Assembly (NCBI RefSeq): GCF_021347895.1
Contig: NC_067135.1
Location: forward strand, 24,005,847-24,069,846
DNA from: Acanthochromis polyacanthus
Taxonomy: Eukaryota; Chordata; Actinopteri; Pomacentridae
Direction of reading: 5' to 3'
DNA: 64,000 nucleotides
Numbering within the stretch: the first letter of the stretch is position 1; the number at the start of each line of letters is the position of its first letter. The notes beneath the pieces are model-generated. The model saw only the letters and a list, made by a program, of their open reading frames with translations, had not been told where the DNA came from and did no database searches. This document shows positions 34,981 through 43,732 of this stretch, in pieces. Both the position numbers and the translations under genes were made by a program.

Positions 34981-35423
34981 TGCAAAACAGATACGACCCT
35001 CACCGTTTTGTGAGTTATTACGAAAATCAAGTCGGGGGCGCTCTACCGGGTTTCTACGGCTCGCCCGTGATGTACGGGCGAGGAATCGGTTCTATATTTT
35101 CAAAATTATTTCGCTTTGTTTCGCCTCTGGTGAAAAAAGGCTTCGCTTTAGCTAAACCTCACCTGGCTTCAGCAGCTAAAAACATAGCGTCTGATGTGCT
35201 AAACCAAGCCGTTAATACGGTGAAAGGAAGGAGAGAGAACGTGCAAGAAGGCTCCGGTGGTATTATGGTTCTGGCCAGAAGGTCCAGAAAGAGGCCACCG
35301 GGTCAGCGCGTGGCGACAGCCCGGTCTAAAAAACGCAGCCGCCTTGGAAAGAAAAAATCAGTCAGAGCGAGCGCTGTTAAAGGGAGGAAGTCGAGCGCCG
35401 GCTCCGCCGATATATTTTCTTAA
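34977..35423 (+). CDS. Basic virion core protein, adenovirus pVI/pX-like
   Basis: 148 aa, open. The N-terminal half has YYENQVGGALPGFYGSPVMY, then GRGIGSIFSKLFRFVSPLVK and GFALAKPHLASAAKNIASDV. This amphipathic block is typical of the adintovirus pVI/pX-like protein. The C-terminal half is lysine/arginine-rich (RRSRKRPPGQR, RSKKRSRLGKKKS), as expected for DNA condensation. In adenoviruses the related proteins link genome and capsid, disrupt endosomal membranes and are cut by the viral protease; no clear adenain site is visible here. The start overlaps the penton stop by four bases. A 20-bp direct repeat (TATATTTTCTTAAACTGAAA) straddles the stop at 35411-35449. Confidence 0.85.
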   Translation: MMQNRYDPHRFVSYYENQVGGALPGFYGSPVMYGRGIGSIFSKLFRFVSPLVKKGFALAKPHLASAAKNIASDVLNQAVNTVKGRRENVQEGSGGIMVLARRSRKRPPGQRVATARSKKRSRLGKKKSVRASAVKGRKSSAGSADIFS

Positions 35424-35480
35424 ACTGAAAATATATTTTCTTAAACTGAAATAAATAAATACATTTTTCTTTAAAAAACT

Positions 35481-35506
35481 AAAAAAAAAAAAAAGAAAAA
35501 AAAAAG
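35481..35506 (+). promoter_or_regulatory. A-tract leader of the major capsid gene
   Basis: Twenty-five bases, A14-G-A10, with only G between the run and the ATG at 35507. Compare the runs before the 31616, 36840 and 43627 starts. Confidence 0.5.
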
Positions 35507-36817
35507 ATGGCTCTCTTACACCACAAATCAGCCGAATGCAGTATGGCCGAATTGGATCTGTTTTCAGCTCCCATGACGCAGATGTCCATAGAAGACAAAA
35601 TCTATACAGAGGTGCTGCCTCTGTCCGCTATTACAGATGCTGGACCTATAGAATTCTACATCTCTGGAGATTCCGAGCGCTATATCGATTTGAACGACAC
35701 TCTTTTACACTTAAAAGTTAAAATCACTAACGCCGACGGGAGCAACCTGGCGAACGACGCGCCGGTGGGACTGATCAATTACCCCCTAAACACAATTTTC
35801 AGTCAATGCGACGTGGTCCTGGGGGATAGATTGATATCTCAGGCCAGCGCCACGCACCCCTACAGGGCTATGATCGAAACCCTGCTCAACTATTCAGAAA
35901 GTTCTTTAAAAACTCAGTTCAGCGCCGAGCTTTTTTTTAAAGATACAGCCGGGGGTATGGACTCCACCGTTATCAATAACGGGCCGAACACAGGATTAAA
36001 TCAACGAGCCAGATTCACAGTGAATTCGAGAGAGGTTCATCTGTTAGGAGCGATCCACGCTGACATATTTTTTAGCGAAAGGTTACTTTTGAACTCTGTG
36101 GATTTGAGAATTAAGCTCACCCGAGCCAGCGACGCCTTCAGCCTCATGTGTGCAGCTGATAGCACTTACCGTTTACAGATAGTGGGGGCTGCTTTGTTTA
36201 TCAAGAAAGTAGCTGTTGCACCGGCTGTGAAGCTTGGCCATGCAGCTGCGTTACAAAGAGGAAATGCGCTCTATCCTCTGTCACGGGTGAATCTTAAAAC
36301 ATATTCTATCCCTCAGAATTCTCGCGTTTTTAATCAACAGAATCTGTTTTTGGGAACGATGCCTAAATACATCGTTTTAGGCATGGTGAACCACGAGGCT
36401 TTTACGGGGAGAAGAGATTTATCCCCGTTCAATTTCACGCATAACAACGTGGAATATCTCGCTCTGTGTCAGGACGGGAGGCAGGTGCCTGCAAAAGCGT
36501 TTCAGCCGCAATTTAATCAAGGTGCCTCGGTCAGAGAATATTACAACATATTTTCAGCGACAGGAAGACATCTGAAAGATTTACCTCTGAGCATCAACAG
36601 AGAGGAATTTGAACAAGGATACACACTGTTTGTCTTCAACCTGAATGCGGCGGGGGAAGACTCAGACGCCTTATCCCCCGTTTTTAACGGTAATTTAAGA
36701 CTGGAAATGAGATTCAGAGAACCACTGAATCACACTGTAACTTTAGTGGTGTACGCCTGTCACGAATCGATTTTGGAAATCAATTCTAAACGACAAGTGT
36801 TGGTGGATTATTACTAA
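35507..36817 (+). CDS. Major capsid protein (hexon-like, double jelly-roll family)
   Basis: 436 aa, open. It has the signature of the Polinton/adintovirus major capsid protein, often annotated in animal genomes as F54H12.2-like: MAELDLFSAPMTQMSIEDK, PIEFYISGDSERYIDLND, LNTIFSQCDVVLGDRLI, TYPYRA-like HPYRAMIETLLNY, and a C-terminal NGNLRLEMRF. Family members form the pseudo-hexagonal capsomers. ATG 35507 lies at the end of an A tract; the conserved block starts at the inner methionine at codon 13 (35543), which may be the true start. No lesion is visible. Twenty-two bases separate its stop from the protease start, so the two probably form one late unit. Confidence 0.92.
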   Translation: MALLHHKSAECSMAELDLFSAPMTQMSIEDKIYTEVLPLSAITDAGPIEFYISGDSERYIDLNDTLLHLKVKITNADGSNLANDAPVGLINYPLNTIFSQCDVVLGDRLISQASATHPYRAMIETLLNYSESSLKTQFSAELFFKDTAGGMDSTVINNGPNTGLNQRARFTVNSREVHLLGAIHADIFFSERLLLNSVDLRIKLTRASDAFSLMCAADSTYRLQIVGAALFIKKVAVAPAVKLGHAAALQRGNALYPLSRVNLKTYSIPQNSRVFNQQNLFLGTMPKYIVLGMVNHEAFTGRRDLSPFNFTHNNVEYLALCQDGRQVPAKAFQPQFNQGASVREYYNIFSATGRHLKDLPLSINREEFEQGYTLFVFNLNAAGEDSDALSPVFNGNLRLEMRFREPLNHTVTLVVYACHESILEINSKRQVLVDYY

Positions 36818-36840
36818 AAAAAAAAAAAAAAAAAAAAAAA
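36816..36840 (+). promoter_or_regulatory. A25 tract ending in the protease ATG
   Basis: The capsid stop TAA runs into 25 consecutive A residues, the last being the A of the protease start codon. The length may be variable or mis-assembled. Confidence 0.5.
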
Positions 36841-37388
36841 TGAACAACCATCAGTTGGAAAGTCTTCTGCGTCATTTGCTGGGGGAGTCGTTATTTTGCG
36901 GAGTGTGGGCCTGTGACCAGCTGCCTTTCCTGGGTGAAAGCTTCAGACGCCCTGCTTACGTGGTCGTCAACACGCATCCTAAAGATAAACCAGGCGAACA
37001 TTGGCTGGCTCTGACTTTGGAAGAAGACGGGAGGAATACGTTTTTTGATTCGTTCGGTTTCCCACCGGATTTTGTACACTATCCCAAAAACATTTTACAA
37101 TTTTTAGAGCAGCGGGGAGAAACTGTATTGTACCATAACAAACAGTTTCAGCACGTACTGTCTACCGCCTGTGGTCAACATTGTGTTTATTATTTATGTC
37201 ATAGAGCTCTGGGGTTATCTTTTGAAAATGTTTTGTCTTTGTATAGAGAGGATGACCCGATAAAAAATGATGAGACCGTGACCCGTTTTGTACAGAAATA
37301 TCAGCGTTGCGTGAGACTGAAATGTGCAGACTCTTTTAACCACGGTGCCTGCTCTTTAAAAATGTTTAGAGATTTTTATAACATATAG
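36840..37388 (+). CDS. Adenain-like cysteine protease (capsid maturation)
   Basis: 182 aa, open. It is the adenovirus-type (C5/Ulp1-fold) protease that Polintons carry for virion protein processing. The catalytic residues are in the expected order: H54 in GEHWLAL, D70 in FFDSFG, Q104 and C111 in QHVLSTACGQHC. The Q-to-C spacing of seven equals that of adenovirus. Other family marks are LPFLGESFRRPAYVVVNTHP and FLEQRGETVLYHNKQF. Length is slightly under the usual 200. It is the last gene of the rightward block and ends near a shared polyadenylation region. Confidence 0.93.
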   Translation: MNNHQLESLLRHLLGESLFCGVWACDQLPFLGESFRRPAYVVVNTHPKDKPGEHWLALTLEEDGRNTFFDSFGFPPDFVHYPKNILQFLEQRGETVLYHNKQFQHVLSTACGQHCVYYLCHRALGLSFENVLSLYREDDPIKNDETVTRFVQKYQRCVRLKCADSFNHGACSLKMFRDFYNI

Positions 37389-37547
37389 TTTTTCTTTTCA
37401 CCCAGATAAATATGTTATAAAGTCACATGTTTTACTTACTTTTTACTTTTTCATCCAATCGTCTGTTTTACTTTTTGAATGTTTGAAAGTGAATTGTCTT
37501 GTGACATTTTTTTTTAAAAAAAAGGCTGTAAACATGAAAATGTGTTC

Positions 37548-37563
37548 AATAAACATTTTTATT
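37548..37563. terminator. Back-to-back polyadenylation signals between converging gene blocks
   Basis: AATAAA on the plus strand (37548-37553) and TTTATT, i.e. AATAAA on the minus strand (37558-37563), lie four bases apart. They can serve the protease end and the 37601 gene end. Confidence 0.65.
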
Positions 37564-37600
37564 ATCACACAGCAATAATGACAAAGCGATCTGTTTCTTA

Positions 37601-38377
37601 TCACGTTAAGCTGATCCATCTAGGAGAAAGCAATATGTTCTTTTTTTTATTTCTCAGAGTTTTTTCTCTTTTTTCAAAATAACGCTCCTCAGCATCAGTT
37701 TCTTCTTCTTCTTCTTCTTCACGCGTTCCCTGATTTATCATCCTCCTGTATTGTTCTCTTGCGTGAATATTACCCAAGGTTGATATAGGCACGTTGACTG
37801 CTCTGAGAGTATTTAAAAAATCCGTCCAACCAGCGGGTTTTACGCCTGATGTTTTTTTTCTTTTGTAAGAGAGCGAAGCGTGCTTGATCAAGTCTATTAT
37901 ATGCGAACCTTTCACAGTCTTTCCGTTATAAACAAATTCCCCCGAGGGTGTCCACCCGGTGCTGGAGCTCTCGGTCAGTTTCTTGAGGATATAAGCTGCA
38001 TTTTTACGGTCGCGGGGCGGAAGGCTTTGCAACACTTCCCCGGTGGTTTCATCCTCCGTCGTAATTTTTTTTCAGCATCTTCAGAGTCTTTATTATTATT
38101 ATTATTATTATTATGTAAAATCAGAGGGATGGGCCGAGCCATCTCCGTCTCCCCTTGTTTGAGGAGAGTCAGGTATCTTTGCAGCAGAGCGTTGTATTTT
38201 TAATTTTTCATATGGGTTTAACCCCGTTTCATTTAAAACTTCCCTCATTTTTACATCCAAATCATTTTCAGCCGCTCGTCTGATAGTAGGCGACTCTGGG
38301 GGATGGGTGGCCTGATTCAGACGACTCATCTGCTGTGGCGTCAGTAAAAACATCTTTTGACCGGCTTTCTGAGTCAT
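37601..38377 (-). pseudogene. Conserved Polinton protein of unknown function, two frameshifts
   Basis: The N-terminal frame (38377 down) has KMFLLTPQQMSRL and AENDLDVKMREVL. A middle part (YNALLQRYLTLLKQ, then an asparagine run from a (TAA)n repeat) is in a second frame. The C-terminal 144 codons are in a third, with LPPRDRKNAAYILKKL, WTPSGEFVYNGKTVKGSHII and GWTDFLNTL. I know this arrangement as a recurring Maverick-associated protein without assigned role. The breaks lie in A runs near 38205 and 38060. The C-terminus is acidic (REEEEEEETDAEER) then basic. Fused, it would be about 255 codons. Confidence 0.75.
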
Positions 38378-38390
38378 CTTTAATTTTTAT

Positions 38391-38727
38391 TTATTAATCA
38401 GACCGCCTAAAAGCTGTCCAAATAGTGGAACAACGGTGGATAATAGAGGCAGCAGAAATCCACCGGATTGTTTGATCAGAGCCCCCCGTTTGCGTTTCAG
38501 ACCGACCTTTTTATCAGCCAGCAGTCTGATTATTTTTTCTGTCGTTTGAGCTTTTTATATTGACTGGTAGACAGAGGTATGTTACCCTTTAACAAGTTTA
38601 AAGAGACCTCGCAAAGAGTTTGGATAAAATCCGAGGAGCTTCGTTTGAGAATAGCTCGTCTTTTGCGCGCAGGGGCTCTAGAAAGTAGTCTGAGCAAATA
38701 TGCGTTTCTTTTGATACGCGCCGACAT
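38391..38727 (-). pseudogene. Small conserved Polinton protein with hydrophobic tail, one frameshift
   Basis: Codons 1-65 (38727 down) have YLLRLLSRAPARKRRAIL and LLKGNIPLSTSQYKKL. The frame slips in an A6 run near 38543, after which the next frame holds a basic stretch and a glycine-flanked hydrophobic segment (GGFLLPLLSTVVPLFGQLLG) ending at 38391. The tail could be a membrane anchor or membrane-active helix. It sits 14 bp upstream of the 38377 start. Function unknown; it recurs beside the ATPase in other Polintons as far as I recall. Confidence 0.7.
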
Positions 38728-38732
38728 ATTAA

Positions 38733-39401
38733 TTATTTCTTGTTAGGCAGATAAACCACGGGCCACTGATCAGGTAGTACGCCACCGCGCAAACGAAAGA
38801 CTTCTGGGCAATTAGGCGTCAAGTCTAATAATAAATACCCAAAGGGTTCTTTGGTAGCGTCATCAAAACTTTCTAGAAAAAAGCGTTTTTGTCCGGGGAA
38901 TATTTGGTGAGATAACAGACTTATCTGCAATTTGTCTCATGGATTTTTAAACAGAACCAGGTAATTACTGTTCAGACTGATGGTACGACTGTGTTTACCC
39001 TGAAAAAACATATTTTGCATCATTAAAATCACGCTCATGTTTCTGTGGTGTCCATATTGTGTAAAAATTCTGGCCACCTCGGGGTGGTCGCAGGCCTGAA
39101 AAATTACATCATCCAATATTATTAAATGATTTTTATCAGGAGGAAACAAATGCTCGTCGTCGAAAGAATCGGGCAGACATTCAACGAATTTAATCTCTTT
39201 ATTGGTTCTCTGCAGTTCAGCGTACATGGGTTGAAAGGAGGTGTACACATAGACAATATTCTCAGGCATTTGATTCAAAACATGTTTGGGGTGTTGGAGA
39301 ATCTGTTTCACAAAGAAAGATTTTCCCGCGCCCGAAGGCCCGACTATGATAGCTGAGAAAGACATACATAATCTAGGATCGAAATCTATTTCCTGCGACA
39401 T
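38733..39401 (-). pseudogene. Genome-packaging ATPase (FtsK/HerA type), one in-frame stop
   Basis: Polinton ATPases pump the genome into the capsid. Walker A GPSGAGKS is at residues 21-28, Walker B LIILDD at 93-98, and ARIFTQYGHHRNMSVILMMQ lies in the usual sensor region. A TGA at 38937-38939 interrupts the conserved KNP/DK block after residue 154. The same frame continues without further stops through LLSHQIFPGQKRFFLESF to 38733, giving about 222 codons, the normal family length. TGA in a place usually held by arginine fits CpG decay of CGA. Thirty bases separate the ATPase start from the polymerase stop. Confidence 0.92.
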
Positions 39402-39430
39402 TTTTGTATAAAAAAAATTTAATACAAAAA

Positions 39431-42400
39431 TTAAAACCCAAATGGCTCTGTTTGACCGTTAGGCAGCAACCGTCTCTTGTCATACACAACCCTAAACCTT
39501 TTGCTAAATGAAGAGTTTTTTAGGACAAACCCGTTTTTATCTCTAACGATGCCCTGCTGCGGGGTGTCAATAAACCCCCCTTCCTCTGAACGCTGGAGTT
39601 GCTGAGGGGTCAGAGACCGCCGCAGCACCTCGTGCTGCTGCAGCTGCTGCAGCTGCTGCTGCTGGTGCTGCTGGACAAAGCCATCGACCAGATCTCTCAC
39701 GCTGTCAAAGCTTACTTTTTCAGAGCATTCTCGAGTTTGAGTGATACCTTTCACCTTCAACACCACTTTTTTACGGTTTCTGGTTTGATAAGCATAACTT
39801 TTAGGACCCGCGGCTGCGAATTCTTCTATGCTGTCACCGTCTAACTCGTCCGTTAAGTCCCCCAGATAATTTCCGTATTTTAGTCGGTTCTCTCCCTGTT
39901 TGGTGACGTAAATTATGCTGTCTGTGTCAAAGTACAAAACTCTCCCCTGGAGCTCCTCTAAATACTCGTAAAGCTTTAATCGTCCGTACGCTGTGGTAAA
40001 AGCAGCTATGAAAACGTTATCGTTTTTGTTAGGCGGGGCTATATAACGACCGCCGTGGGTCCACTGAACCAGAGCGGTTCTGTCATCGAGGAAAGAGAAG
40101 TAATTTACATTGTATTTTTCAGAGAACATGTAGCTGAAAAATTCTTCTGGTTCGGTGACCAGAGCCGTCTGACGCAGATTGTTTCTCTGAGCAAACTTCC
40201 CCCAGAAGCTGTTGAGACACAATTTGGAGATTTGTCTTTTAGCGGGGTTAGGATGAATTTTATTCTCATCCAGCAGAATGCCCTGGTGAGAGTGATACTC
40301 CATGATGTATCTCTGCCTGCTGGCGCTGTCATTTGCTTCAGGAGGATATCCTGAAGCCTCCTGTTTGCCCTTAAGAAAAGTGTGTATGTATCCTACGAAT
40401 ACAGAGTCGTCCCGGTTCTCAAAATGCCACACCTCGGTCACCTTAACCACTCGATAACCCATCTGCAAAGCTTTGTTAAATTCGGGGGTGACCCAGACAC
40501 CTGTCAATGCGCGGCTCTCGTCGTCATGGTTACAAGCACCCTGCTGATTGTTTAGCTCTGCGCAGGTGCGGCAGAGTGTAAACACCAGCTTACCCGAGCC
40601 GGTTCTGTAAGGCAAAACAAGGAAAAATAACCCTCTGGGAGGGTAGACCACAGCCCTGATGAACCCAAAGTAGCTCTGAGGGCTGTTAAAAGCTGTGTGA
40701 ATTATTTTAGGGTGACCTAGCGGGTAGGGAAAGCTACAGTTGACATAAGGATAGAGTGAGGTGACATCAGCGTATTCCACGTTCTCGTTCGCTGCTGCTG
40801 AATACCTGAGCCTGATCGCGCACGTTCTGCCCCCGTACAGAGCCTGGCGGGGGTGGAGGGGCTCAGGAGCTCGATAATCTTGCATGAAAGCCCTGACGGA
40901 GGGATTTGATTTCTTCATTTCATCCCAGCTATGCTCTCTCATAACCACCACTTTAACCCCTTCTTTAGTCTCTAACGCGTTTAATCTAGCCACGGTATCG
41001 CTGTGTAACTCTCCAAACGATCGCCCCGTCAGAGAACAGGTCTCGTGAGGCTGAAAACAGGAGGGACAGCCGTGATAAAAACAACCCAGAAATTCCCACA
41101 CATATTTATCACCTCCGACCTCTGAGTAGCCGTCCACAAAATACGGCCCCAACCGCTTTTCACCGGCGTTCAAAGCGTGCTGAATAAAGACGCCTCGGTC
41201 ACGAGACACCCACTCCAGCCACTGGATGCTGGCGTGTGAATAGCTTTTGTATTGTCGGCTGTAATGATCTGGCGACGGTATGGCTAAGGTTTTAGGCTGC
41301 AGATGGTTACAGGCAAATGTTTTCATACAAGCGCTGGCAATCGTGCATGAACTGAACGGATCCACGCCTGTTTCCTCTATGTATCCGTTTCTGAATATTG
41401 TGCATCCCTCCGCCAGCACATCTACGTCGTTTTGGCAGTAATAGAGAGCTTCCTGTTTAAAATTGAAAATTCCTCCGCGCACGGTCTCGTACCACTCCAT
41501 GAATTCGCGCCTGGCTTCAGGCTTCATTCTCTCCGGGTGGTAATCCTGAGGAGGGGGGTAAGGACCGATGTAATTTAAATGATTCAAAGAGCTAAAAGCG
41601 TGTGGGAAAAAACCTTTGCTTTTGTCAGGGAAACCTAAAGCTTTAGGCATGGCAGCGAGAGGCATAGCGAGAAAACTCAGGGAATCGATGTATCGCTGGT
41701 TGTAGTCAGGGTCTGTGAAACAGAGTATTTTGCTCCCGTGCATAATGAGAGAGGGCTTAAGGCCCAGCTCCACCATGGCTCGGAGTACTATATAGCTGTC
41801 AAAACCTTTAGAATTATGAGCTACAAAGATGGCTTTCTGATACATCGGTCTCCTAAAGCTCAGCACAAACTCTTTGGCGCAATTCACCCCTTCAGAGTGC
41901 CACCTCTGACCCTGTAGCGATTTAGCACAGACCAAAAAAGGAATGTGGACGCCTTGTTCATCCGTAAACGTTTCAAAATCGTAAAATATTATTTTTTCTG
42001 AATGGTCCTCGGACGGTTTAATGGGTTGTATGTAACACAGGTGGGTGTTTCTGTTTTGGGGGATCGATGGGTCCCCTGTGGATTCGCCGCAGATTTTACA
42101 TTTTATAGCTTGACACACGTGAGGTTTCATTTCAACAGACACGGGGATGTAATACAATCTGAGGCATTTGTCGCACCGTTTATACAGCTGGCACTGACTG
42201 ACTGATTTTTGACCCCGCGGTCTCTTGACAGGCTGCTTGTGTCTAACTAAGCAGCTCTGGGAGCGACAGACGCGATTACAGTCTGAGCACAGGACGGTTC
42301 TGTACTCTGTCTGAACACAGTCGGGGTGTAAACACACTGTACAGTGCGCGGGGCAGTGATGACTCAACACGTTGTCATAACCCGAATAACAGTAGTGACA

Positions 42401-43627
42401 AGCGTACTTGGAGCCGAGAAACCCCTTGAGATCTTTGATGCCGTAATAATGATTCTGGTGCAGAAACAAATAGAGTGTTTTATTTTTTCGGGGGCAACCT
42501 GTTTGGAATTTTGAGAGAGTACGCGTGTCTTCCGTTCTGTAAAATACCACAATTTTACAATCCAACAACTGTTCAAATTTTGACAGATCGCTAAAGGTCA
42601 CTTGGTTCTGATCGTTTAAACCGGCAGCGATTTGAATCTCTCTACCTCTCCCGGCAGCCTCTCTGTCGGTGAGAGAGGGGAACAGCAGATGAGCTACATT
42701 GACGGAAAAGCACGTGTTGTCGTCAGAGTTTTGTACTATGTACAGAAACCTTTTCTTTTTTTTAAGGATTTCGCTGTGCAACAATTTTTCCAAGGCTCTC
42801 TTCCCGCCGCCCCTCGGGTTACGGACGATCTGGACCACTAATTCCAGAGTAGCGTCGGTCATAATAGACATGTTGGACTGTACTAGACTGTCGAGGAGGG
42901 TCTGAAATGCTGAAAGGTTCTCATCCTCTCCGCCGTTGGTTAAAACGCTGGTGACATTTCTGGTCAGACTCTCCCCCCTAAGTTCCAACTGAATTTTGTC
43001 CTGAGGTCTAGCGTGTGAAGAGACCCGTTGAAACAATTCGTGAGCGGTCCCCATAACTTCCCCATAAAATGAACCGTAATCCGGTACACCCGTAGGGGGT
43101 GGAAACTGTAATAACTGTCTTATTTCTACGTTGTTAAATCTATTTCTATGCACTTCATTCAGAGCGTTGCAGGCTGCTGGAGCTGGGGAAGTGTCAGGCT
43201 CCTGCTGGGCCGTATTTAGAATTTGACCCCCCACTTGGTTTGAACCGAGATCAGCAGGAGGTGAAGGTGGTGGTGGTGATGAAGGTGAAATTTCATGGTT
43301 TACATTTAGCAAACTATCAAAACCCCAGCGATTACCGTCTGCAAAATGTATTAAATCTTCAAAATCCACGCTTGTGACGTATTCTGGGTTGACGTCATTT
43401 ATTAAATTGTGAAATTCAACGGATGCGTCGGTTTCAGGCTCTACATATAGCAAACTATCAAAATCCGAACGAGTCCCTTGTACAAAATGTATCAACTCTT
43501 GAAAATCAGCGCTTGTGACGGATGGTGGGTTTACATCACTGGCATTATTTAATAAATTGTAAAAATCGTTTGGTTGTGGGTTTAAGGTCGGTAATTCATT
43601 AGATCGATCGCTCGCCCTTTCAGCCAT
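39431..43627 (-). CDS. Protein-primed family B DNA polymerase (Polinton PolB), 1398 aa
   Basis: It replicates the linear element from its ends. Intact motifs: exonuclease I FYDFETF (D550, E552), II HNSKGFD (N605, D610), III QNDVDVL (D734, D736); polymerase A YADVTSLYP (D954), B KLCLNSFWG (1135-1143), C FDTDS (D1234, D1236). EFLGCFYHGCPSCF (845-858) is a Polinton mark. A cysteine/histidine-rich zinc-binding-like region spans 410-512. Residues 20-110 are a two-fold acidic repeat (SADFQELIHF.QG / SVDFEDLIHFADG). Residues 300-400 have a D..C to H layout (SDDNTCFSVN, LHQNHYYG) that could be an OTU/papain-like domain; this is weak. ATG 43627 is preferred to an upstream TTG because it follows an A18 run like other genes here. 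The C-terminus has a polyglutamine stretch. No lesion visible. Confidence 0.95.
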   Translation of the reverse strand: MAERASDRSNELPTLNPQPNDFYNLLNNASDVNPPSVTSADFQELIHFVQGTRSDFDSLLYVEPETDASVEFHNLINDVNPEYVTSVDFEDLIHFADGNRWGFDSLLNVNHEISPSSPPPPSPPADLGSNQVGGQILNTAQQEPDTSPAPAACNALNEVHRNRFNNVEIRQLLQFPPPTGVPDYGSFYGEVMGTAHELFQRVSSHARPQDKIQLELRGESLTRNVTSVLTNGGEDENLSAFQTLLDSLVQSNMSIMTDATLELVVQIVRNPRGGGKRALEKLLHSEILKKKKRFLYIVQNSDDNTCFSVNVAHLLFPSLTDREAAGRGREIQIAAGLNDQNQVTFSDLSKFEQLLDCKIVVFYRTEDTRTLSKFQTGCPRKNKTLYLFLHQNHYYGIKDLKGFLGSKYACHYCYSGYDNVLSHHCPAHCTVCLHPDCVQTEYRTVLCSDCNRVCRSQSCLVRHKQPVKRPRGQKSVSQCQLYKRCDKCLRLYYIPVSVEMKPHVCQAIKCKICGESTGDPSIPQNRNTHLCYIQPIKPSEDHSEKIIFYDFETFTDEQGVHIPFLVCAKSLQGQRWHSEGVNCAKEFVLSFRRPMYQKAIFVAHNSKGFDSYIVLRAMVELGLKPSLIMHGSKILCFTDPDYNQRYIDSLSFLAMPLAAMPKALGFPDKSKGFFPHAFSSLNHLNYIGPYPPPQDYHPERMKPEARREFMEWYETVRGGIFNFKQEALYYCQNDVDVLAEGCTIFRNGYIEETGVDPFSSCTIASACMKTFACNHLQPKTLAIPSPDHYSRQYKSYSHASIQWLEWVSRDRGVFIQHALNAGEKRLGPYFVDGYSEVGGDKYVWEFLGCFYHGCPSCFQPHETCSLTGRSFGELHSDTVARLNALETKEGVKVVVMREHSWDEMKKSNPSVRAFMQDYRAPEPLHPRQALYGGRTCAIRLRYSAAANENVEYADVTSLYPYVNCSFPYPLGHPKIIHTAFNSPQSYFGFIRAVVYPPRGLFFLVLPYRTGSGKLVFTLCRTCAELNNQQGACNHDDESRALTGVWVTPEFNKALQMGYRVVKVTEVWHFENRDDSVFVGYIHTFLKGKQEASGYPPEANDSASRQRYIMEYHSHQGILLDENKIHPNPAKRQISKLCLNSFWGKFAQRNNLRQTALVTEPEEFFSYMFSEKYNVNYFSFLDDRTALVQWTHGGRYIAPPNKNDNVFIAAFTTAYGRLKLYEYLEELQGRVLYFDTDSIIYVTKQGENRLKYGNYLGDLTDELDGDSIEEFAAAGPKSYAYQTRNRKKVVLKVKGITQTRECSEKVSFDSVRDLVDGFVQQHQQQQLQQLQQHEVLRRSLTPQQLQRSEEGGFIDTPQQGIVRDKNGFVLKNSSFSKRFRVVYDKRRLLPNGQTEPFGF

Positions 43628-43645
43628 TCTGGGTTTAATGTCAGA

Positions 43646-43663
43646 TTTTTTTTTTTTTTTTTT
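43646..43663 (-). promoter_or_regulatory. A-tract leader of the polymerase gene
   Basis: Read on the minus strand, an uninterrupted run of about 18 A residues ends 18 bp before the preferred polymerase ATG at 43627. This is the same arrangement as before the capsid and protease genes. Confidence 0.4.
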
Positions 43664-43732
43664 TGGGATTTGTTTTACAATATTTTTCAACTCAACAACA
43701 ACAACAAAAAAAAGAAAACAACCAAACAAACC

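Noticed and set aside
39431..43729. Polymerase start at a TTG (43729)
   Set aside because: The extra 34 codons are translated T/A-rich leader; ATG 43627 fits the A-tract leader pattern of the other genes.
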